In this document: positions 7,086-9,977 of the stretch, one piece after another
How the letters are laid out: each line of letters begins with the position of its first letter
How positions within the stretch are numbered: position 1 is the first letter of the stretch
Source: an uncultured Collinsella sp.
Lineage (GTDB): Bacteria > Actinomycetota > Coriobacteriia > Coriobacteriales > Coriobacteriaceae
Length of the DNA: 9,977 bases
Reading direction: 5' to 3'
Assembly (NCBI GenBank): GCA_934630375.1
Contig: CAKTVQ010000040.1
Coordinates: forward strand, 1 to 9,977
Program-made: the position numbers and the translations under genes
The notes under the pieces: generated by a model
Told to the model about the DNA's origin: nothing
Database searches by the model: none
The model's input: only the letters and a program-made list of their open reading frames with translations

Positions 7086-7573
7086 GGCTCCCCCTCACGT
7101 CGATCTTGCATCTGACTTTCAGCTGCCACCTGCCGCTTAAATGTCTCGCACTCGTCACCGAGCACCTGAGAAAATTTGCCGATCAAGCGCATAATCTCGC
7201 GTTGCTCATACGGCTCAAGCGCGCCAAAGGCTCGCTGCTCGGCCTTGAGTGCCGGCAGTGCATAACGCTCGGCAAATCGCCTGCCCTCTTCGGTCAGGCT
7301 CACAACCTTGTTCTTGCGACTGCCTTCGGCAAACTCCAGCGTGGCGAAACCCCGCGCCGTCAAGGTTTTAATGGCCGAGTTTATGGTCTGTTTGCTATAG
7401 AACCATTCGCTTGTCAGACGACTTACAGCAATGCTGCCGCCCGCCGTGCTGGTGTCGACGAGCATCCAATAGGCGCAGTCCGAAAGGCCGCAGGTGCGCG
7501 CGAACTCCGAATAGATACGGTCAAGCCCGTTGAGCATCCGGTCGAAATCGACCAGGCTAACTGCACTATTCAT
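7073..7573 (-). CDS. MarR-family transcriptional regulator
   Basis: A 166-aa winged-helix regulator, first gene of the operon with the two ABC halves. A helical N-terminal dimerisation part leads to the winged helix, with recognition helix about 60-75 (SKQTINSAIKTLTARG) and the wing 80-94 carrying the family pattern EGSRKNKVVSLTEEG. A long C-terminal helix (about 105-155) completes the dimer interface. Five cysteines (C28, C33, C141, C164, C166) are present; a redox role is possible but unsupported. I chose ATG 7573 because GGGAG stands just upstream, although the spacing is only 2 nt. An in-frame ATG at 7585 gives 170 aa with no ribosome site. The promoter carries dyad repeats, suggesting that it represses its own operon and is released by an effector, perhaps the exported compound. 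Confidence 0.9.
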   Translation of the reverse strand: MNSAVSLVDFDRMLNGLDRIYSEFARTCGLSDCAYWMLVDTSTAGGSIAVSRLTSEWFYSKQTINSAIKTLTARGFATLEFAEGSRKNKVVSLTEEGRRFAERYALPALKAEQRAFGALEPYEQREIMRLIGKFSQVLGDECETFKRQVAAESQMQDRREGEPCDC

Positions 7574-7589
7574 CTCTCCCGCCATTCGA

Positions 7590-7646
7590 TAGTCCGAGTT
7601 TTGACTAATTTGTTTTTAGATTAGTCCGAGATTTGACCATCGTCAA
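7590..7646. promoter_or_regulatory. Clustered dyad boxes, probable MarR operators
   Basis: Box 1 (7590-7607) is the 18-bp dyad TAGTC-N8-GACTA. Box 2 (7622-7639) is TAGTC-N8-GACCA, an imperfect copy. The first 16 bp of the two boxes match at 15 positions. They are direct repeats 32 bp apart, close to three helical turns. A third short dyad TTGAC-CATC-GTCAA (7633-7646) overlaps the -35 box, and GACTAAT/ATTAGTC (7603-7609, 7620-7626) joins the two boxes. Box 2 fills the -10/-35 spacer and box 1 lies just past the expected start, ideal positions for repression by the adjacent MarR protein. Confidence 0.7.
7618..7646 (-). promoter_or_regulatory. Promoter of the marR-ABC-ABC operon
   Basis: On the minus strand, TTGACG (7646-7641) and TAATCT (7623-7618) are separated by exactly 17 bp, a good sigma-70-type promoter. 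Transcription would start near 7611, giving a short leader before the regulator gene. The spacer is occupied by a dyad box listed separately. Confidence 0.72.
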
Positions 7647-7685
7647 TATGTTCGATATATATGGTCGGCTCTACATTGCATATCG

Positions 7686-7724
7686 ACAGAAAAAGACCGC
7701 CGGCGCGGGGGCGGCGCCGGCGGT
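7686..7724 (-). terminator. Rho-independent terminator of the 96-aa protein gene
   Basis: An 11-bp stem ACCGCCGGCGC (7696-7706) / GCGCCGGCGGT (7714-7724) is followed on the minus strand by CTTTTTCT. It lies 27 nt past the stop codon at 7751 and insulates the marR operon promoter from readthrough. Confidence 0.85.
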
Positions 7725-7750
7725 TGCGAGAGAATATCGATTGTTGGCTG

Positions 7751-8041
7751 TTAAGCAGCGACGGCCTCGTAGACCGTGGCGCCCGAGAAGCTGTCGTGCA
7801 GGCTCTTGCCGCAGATCCACGGCAGCTCGACGACCTCACAGACCGTGTTGACCAGCTCGGAGCAGTCAGTAAAGTGGCCCTTATCGTTGAGGGCCTCGCA
7901 ATCCTGAACACGCCAATAGCCATCGGTGTGCGTGATGTAGTACTCGTGATCGTCGATCGTCACAAAAGCGCGCGTCTTAGAACGCAGCAGCTTCAGAAAT
8001 CCTTCGAAGTCGGTCTCGACGACATCTCCAGCCTGGAACAT
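7751..8041 (-). CDS. Small protein of unknown function
   Basis: A 96-aa protein that I do not recognise. It is acidic overall, has no signal peptide or membrane segment, and mixes predicted strands and helices (AFVTIDDHEYYITHTDGYW around 25-43 looks like a beta-hairpin). It has four cysteines (48, 60, 68, 77), not in an obvious metal-binding spacing. ATG 8041 is firmly supported by AGGAGGT 6 nt upstream, and a strong terminator follows the gene. A single-gene transcript with these signals argues that it is real and expressed. A small hairpin (8061-8075) stands just before the ribosome site. It is divergent from the nitroreductase gene. No function is proposed. Confidence 0.85.
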   Translation of the reverse strand: MFQAGDVVETDFEGFLKLLRSKTRAFVTIDDHEYYITHTDGYWRVQDCEALNDKGHFTDCSELVNTVCEVVELPWICGKSLHDSFSGATVYEAVAA

Positions 8042-8335
8042 GATGTTACCTCCTGGCCCGGCGCCACCATGGCGCGTTGATAAACGTTGGCACTCCTTTA
8101 GTAAAACCTTTATCAGAGCTTATGCGCGCATCATTTAGGCAAGTGGTAAAAAACCGCAGGGTAGACGGGATAAAACGTTTAACCATCTCATCAGCTTCTC
8201 ACATTCTTGCCGCGGTTTTATGCAAGCCGACTTCTCCGATTGGTGGCTATTGCTGTTTGGGATCCTCTGCGCGATTACGGCTACGGCACGACGGGTAAGA
8301 ACGGAGCATCTGCAACGTCATCGCTAGGAGAACCC
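8042..8335. other. Divergent intergenic region between the 96-aa gene and the nitroreductase gene
   Basis: This 294-bp stretch has no convincing gene. It holds a 5-bp GCGCC/GGCGC hairpin (8061-8075) before the ribosome site of the 96-aa gene, GATAAACGTT (8079-8088) and GATAAAACGTT (8169-8179) as repeated words, and a near-palindrome TAAAACGTTTA (8171-8181). A possible but weak plus-strand promoter is TTGCTG at 8250-8255 with GATTAC 17 bp later. No riboswitch or RNA gene is recognisable. Confidence 0.5.
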
Positions 8336-8857
8336 ATGGAGACCATCGAAGCGCTCATCCATCGCCGTAGCTGCCGCAAATACAGCGATCGCCCCGTCGA
8401 AGCCGAAAAGCTTGCACGCATTATCGAGGCAGGCCAGTACGCGCCCAGCGGCATGGGACGCCAGCCGGTGACCTTTGTCGCCGTCACCGACCCCGCGACT
8501 GTCGAGCGCCTCTCGCAGCTCAACGCCCAGGTTATGGGCAGCGATGGCGATCCCTTCTACGGGGCCAAGACCGTTGTGGTAGTGCTCGTCGACCGCAGCG
8601 TGCCCACGCATCTGGAAGACGGCTCGCTTGCCATGGGCAACCTGCTCAACGCGGCTTATGCGCTGGGTGTCGATTCGTGCTGGATCCACCGCGCGCACGA
8701 GGTCTTCGACTCGCCCGAAGGCTTGCAACTGCTGGCCAAGTGGGGTCTGCCCGCCGACGGTAGTCTACGCGGCGTCGGTCACTGCATTCTGGGCTATGCC
8801 GAGGGCGCGCTTCCCGAGGCAAAGCCGCGCCGCGACAACGTGGTGTATGTAAAGTAA
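8336..8857 (+). CDS. Nitroreductase-family flavoprotein
   Basis: A 173-aa protein of the compact FMN-dependent nitroreductase family, a cytoplasmic NAD(P)H oxidoreductase acting on quinones, nitroaromatics or similar acceptors. The N-terminal HRRSCRKYSDRPV (9-21) is the usual FMN-phosphate-binding arginine stretch. It is followed by the helix to QYAPSGMGRQPV (34-45), GVDSCWI (111-117) and the C-terminal GYAEGALPEAKPRR (153-166). These match the short nitroreductase subfamily in order and spacing. ATG 8336 has AGGAG 5 nt upstream. The frame stays open upstream to 8207, but that segment lacks family features. It stands alone, divergent from the 96-aa gene, and its physiological substrate cannot be deduced. 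Confidence 0.92.
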   Translation: METIEALIHRRSCRKYSDRPVEAEKLARIIEAGQYAPSGMGRQPVTFVAVTDPATVERLSQLNAQVMGSDGDPFYGAKTVVVVLVDRSVPTHLEDGSLAMGNLLNAAYALGVDSCWIHRAHEVFDSPEGLQLLAKWGLPADGSLRGVGHCILGYAEGALPEAKPRRDNVVYVK

Positions 8858-8862
8858 TTAGT

Positions 8863-8886
8863 TCCGCCGTTCTAACGAACGGCGGA
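8863..8886. terminator. Hairpin between convergent genes, probable terminator
   Basis: A perfect 10-bp stem TCCGCCGTTC (8863-8872) / GAACGGCGGA (8877-8886) with a TAAC loop lies 5 nt after the nitroreductase stop codon. It is also about 33 nt past the stop of the opposing membrane-protein gene. Neither side has a proper U-tract (CCCGC on plus, ACTAATTACTTT on minus), so efficiency is uncertain. A second small hairpin, GCGAG-CACCG-CTCGC (8901-8915), stands nearer the minus-strand stop. Confidence 0.55.
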
Positions 8887-8918
8887 CCCGCTGACGCTGC
8901 GCGAGCACCGCTCGCAAC

Positions 8919-9494
8919 TTATCTTGCCGATGGAGTTGTCGTCGTTTCGTTCGTGTGAGCCGTTTCGGCGCCGTCGTCTTGTTCGTCCTCGTCCTTTTGC
9001 GCATCGGCGATGGTGGAGGCAGCCGCAACGATACCGCGCTGGGGCGCGACGCCCGTCTGGGTCTGAACGCCCTCGACAACTTCCGTGCCTGCATGCGCGA
9101 GCTCGGGCGACTTAAACATTGCGTCCAGGTTGGCCCCGCCGCCGGCGTAACCAAGCGCCGCGAGCGCGATGACAATCACCGCAACAACGACCGCGATCGG
9201 AACATAGCGATGCCAGCCTGCGGGATTGAGGCCGCTACGGCGAGCAGCGCCACGGCTAATGTAGCCGAGCGTTCCATCGTGCTTGAGCTTTGACCCCACC
9301 ACACGCTTACGGCCCCACAGCGACGATTCGGCCTGCATGGCCAAGCGAGCGCTTGCCGAAGGATAACCATATTTAGTGCGTTTGAACGAACCGTCGAAGC
9401 CCGAGGCGCTTTTGCCCCACGTCCGTGAAGTCGTGCGACGATTGGCCGGCGCCGCGGGTTTTCGAGCCCGATTTGTTTTTGAAGTCTCCGCCAT
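8919..9494 (-). CDS. Single-pass membrane protein of unknown function
   Basis: A 191-aa protein that I do not recognise as a named family. The first 96 residues are strongly basic and lack hydrophobic stretches. One membrane helix follows at about 97-117 (YVPIAVVVAVIVIALAALGY). The last 75 residues are acidic and Thr/Ala-rich, with a DEDEQDDG run near 168-175. By the positive-inside rule the long basic N-terminus is cytoplasmic and the acidic tail outside. No sortase motif, protease motif or coiled coil is evident. I chose ATG 9494 for the usual-looking start MAETSK; the GGGGG before it is a poor ribosome site. A GTG at 9548 would add 18 residues. It lies 84 bp downstream of the regulator fragment on the same strand and might be co-transcribed with it. 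Confidence 0.75.
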   Translation of the reverse strand: MAETSKTNRARKPAAPANRRTTSRTWGKSASGFDGSFKRTKYGYPSASARLAMQAESSLWGRKRVVGSKLKHDGTLGYISRGAARRSGLNPAGWHRYVPIAVVVAVIVIALAALGYAGGGANLDAMFKSPELAHAGTEVVEGVQTQTGVAPQRGIVAAASTIADAQKDEDEQDDGAETAHTNETTTTPSAR

Positions 9495-9578
9495 ACGCCC
9501 CCGCACGCCGTAACAGAATCGAAACAATGCTGCTTTGGACTGTAGCACACGTACCGCACGCGGTCACGGGTACCTCGC

Positions 9579-9977
9579 TTAACGGTCGTCGTCCTTCAGC
9601 AGGCGCCACAGGGTCGTACGGCTTACGCCTAGCACTTCGGCAGCACGGGTCTTGTTGCCGTGAAGGTGGCCTACGACCAACCGCGCGATATCGCGCTCGG
9701 TATCGACCAGAGGCCGCAAGATATACAAATCGCTTTCGAGCGTCGGGGCACCAAAGGTCGCGGTCTTGATAACGTCCTCCTGGGCAAGTACCTCTTCTGC
9801 CACCGCCCGCTCGGCCGTGCCCGTCCCCACTAATATATAAAGTCGTTCCGAAACCTCGCGCAGCTGTAGATAGTTACGGGGCCATCGATAGGCATCAAGA
9901 GTCTTTGCCGCCGCGGACGACAAGGCAGGTGTTGCCGTCTCAAACATATCTGCCAGATACTCCAGATAGCGCGCAAC
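9579..9977 (-). CDS. C-terminal part of an NtrC/PrpR-like Fis-type transcriptional regulator (partial)
   Basis: Only the last 132 residues are in the window; the frame stays open across the right edge, so the 5' part is missing. LDAYRWPRNYLQLREVSERL (27-46) corresponds to the end of the AAA+ domain of sigma-54 enhancer-binding proteins, usually WPGNVREL. Here the glycine is R and the usual sensor-II arginine position is L37. A Fis-type helix-turn-helix follows at about 94-127 (GNKTRAAEVLGVSRTTLWRLL). The segment between (50-90) may be a linker. Whether the missing part has the sigma-54-contacting GAFTGA loop or a sensory domain cannot be seen. It could instead be a Fis-family activator independent of sigma-54, as found in some actinobacteria. 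Confidence 0.8.
   Translation of the reverse strand, partial: VARYLEYLADMFETATPALSSAAAKTLDAYRWPRNYLQLREVSERLYILVGTGTAERAVAEEVLAQEDVIKTATFGAPTLESDLYILRPLVDTERDIARLVVGHLHGNKTRAAEVLGVSRTTLWRLLKDDDR

Noticed and set aside
7590..7637. Repeat pair as the start of a CRISPR array
   Set aside because: There are only two 16-bp units, each with internal dyad symmetry, and they coincide with promoter elements; an operator explains them better.
8207..8335. N-terminal extension of the nitroreductase
   Set aside because: The extra 43 residues have no flavoprotein features, and AGGAG supports ATG 8336.
8858..9175. Arg-rich minus-strand frame behind the nitroreductase gene
   Set aside because: It overlaps the membrane-protein gene in another frame, is low-complexity basic, and would read through the 8863-8886 hairpin.

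Overview
The window is high-GC bacterial DNA with compact genes, intrinsic terminators with U-tracts, and Shine-Dalgarno-led starts. Codon use and the protein flavours (IlvE, DedA, CysE, a MarR plus paired-ABC operon, a PrpR/NtrC-like regulator) suggest a Coriobacteriia actinobacterium, most like Collinsella. This is an inference from general resemblance and was not tested by a search. No tRNA, rRNA, CRISPR array or complete insertion sequence is visible.

Layout. Positions 1-302 hold no gene. They contain three stacked small hairpins at the left edge, a strong minus-strand terminator, and a 125-bp nested inverted repeat just behind ilvE. Next come ilvE (minus, branched-chain aminotransferase) and a DedA-family membrane protein (minus) that ends in its own terminator. 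A divergent intergenic region then leads to cysE (plus, serine O-acetyltransferase). A hairpin usable in both directions separates cysE from a three-gene minus-strand operon: a MarR-family regulator, an ABC exporter half with a degenerate ATP site, and a second ABC exporter half. Upstream lies a 96-aa protein of unknown function (minus) with its own terminator. It is divergent from a nitroreductase-family flavoprotein (plus). The right end holds a single-pass membrane protein of unknown function (minus) and the C-terminal end of a Fis-type/NtrC-like regulator (minus) that runs off the window.

How the genes work together. The clearest regulatory unit is MarR plus the two ABC halves. The stop and start codons overlap or nearly touch, and the promoter has dyad boxes lying in the -35/-10 spacer and just past the expected start site. 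This suggests an autorepressed, inducer-released efflux operon. The two ABC halves carry complementary defects, as expected for a heterodimeric exporter with one degenerate and one consensus ATP site. IlvE and CysE are stand-alone amino-acid metabolism genes. I see no wholly new multi-gene system. The least explained items are the nested inverted repeat behind ilvE and the two unknown proteins.
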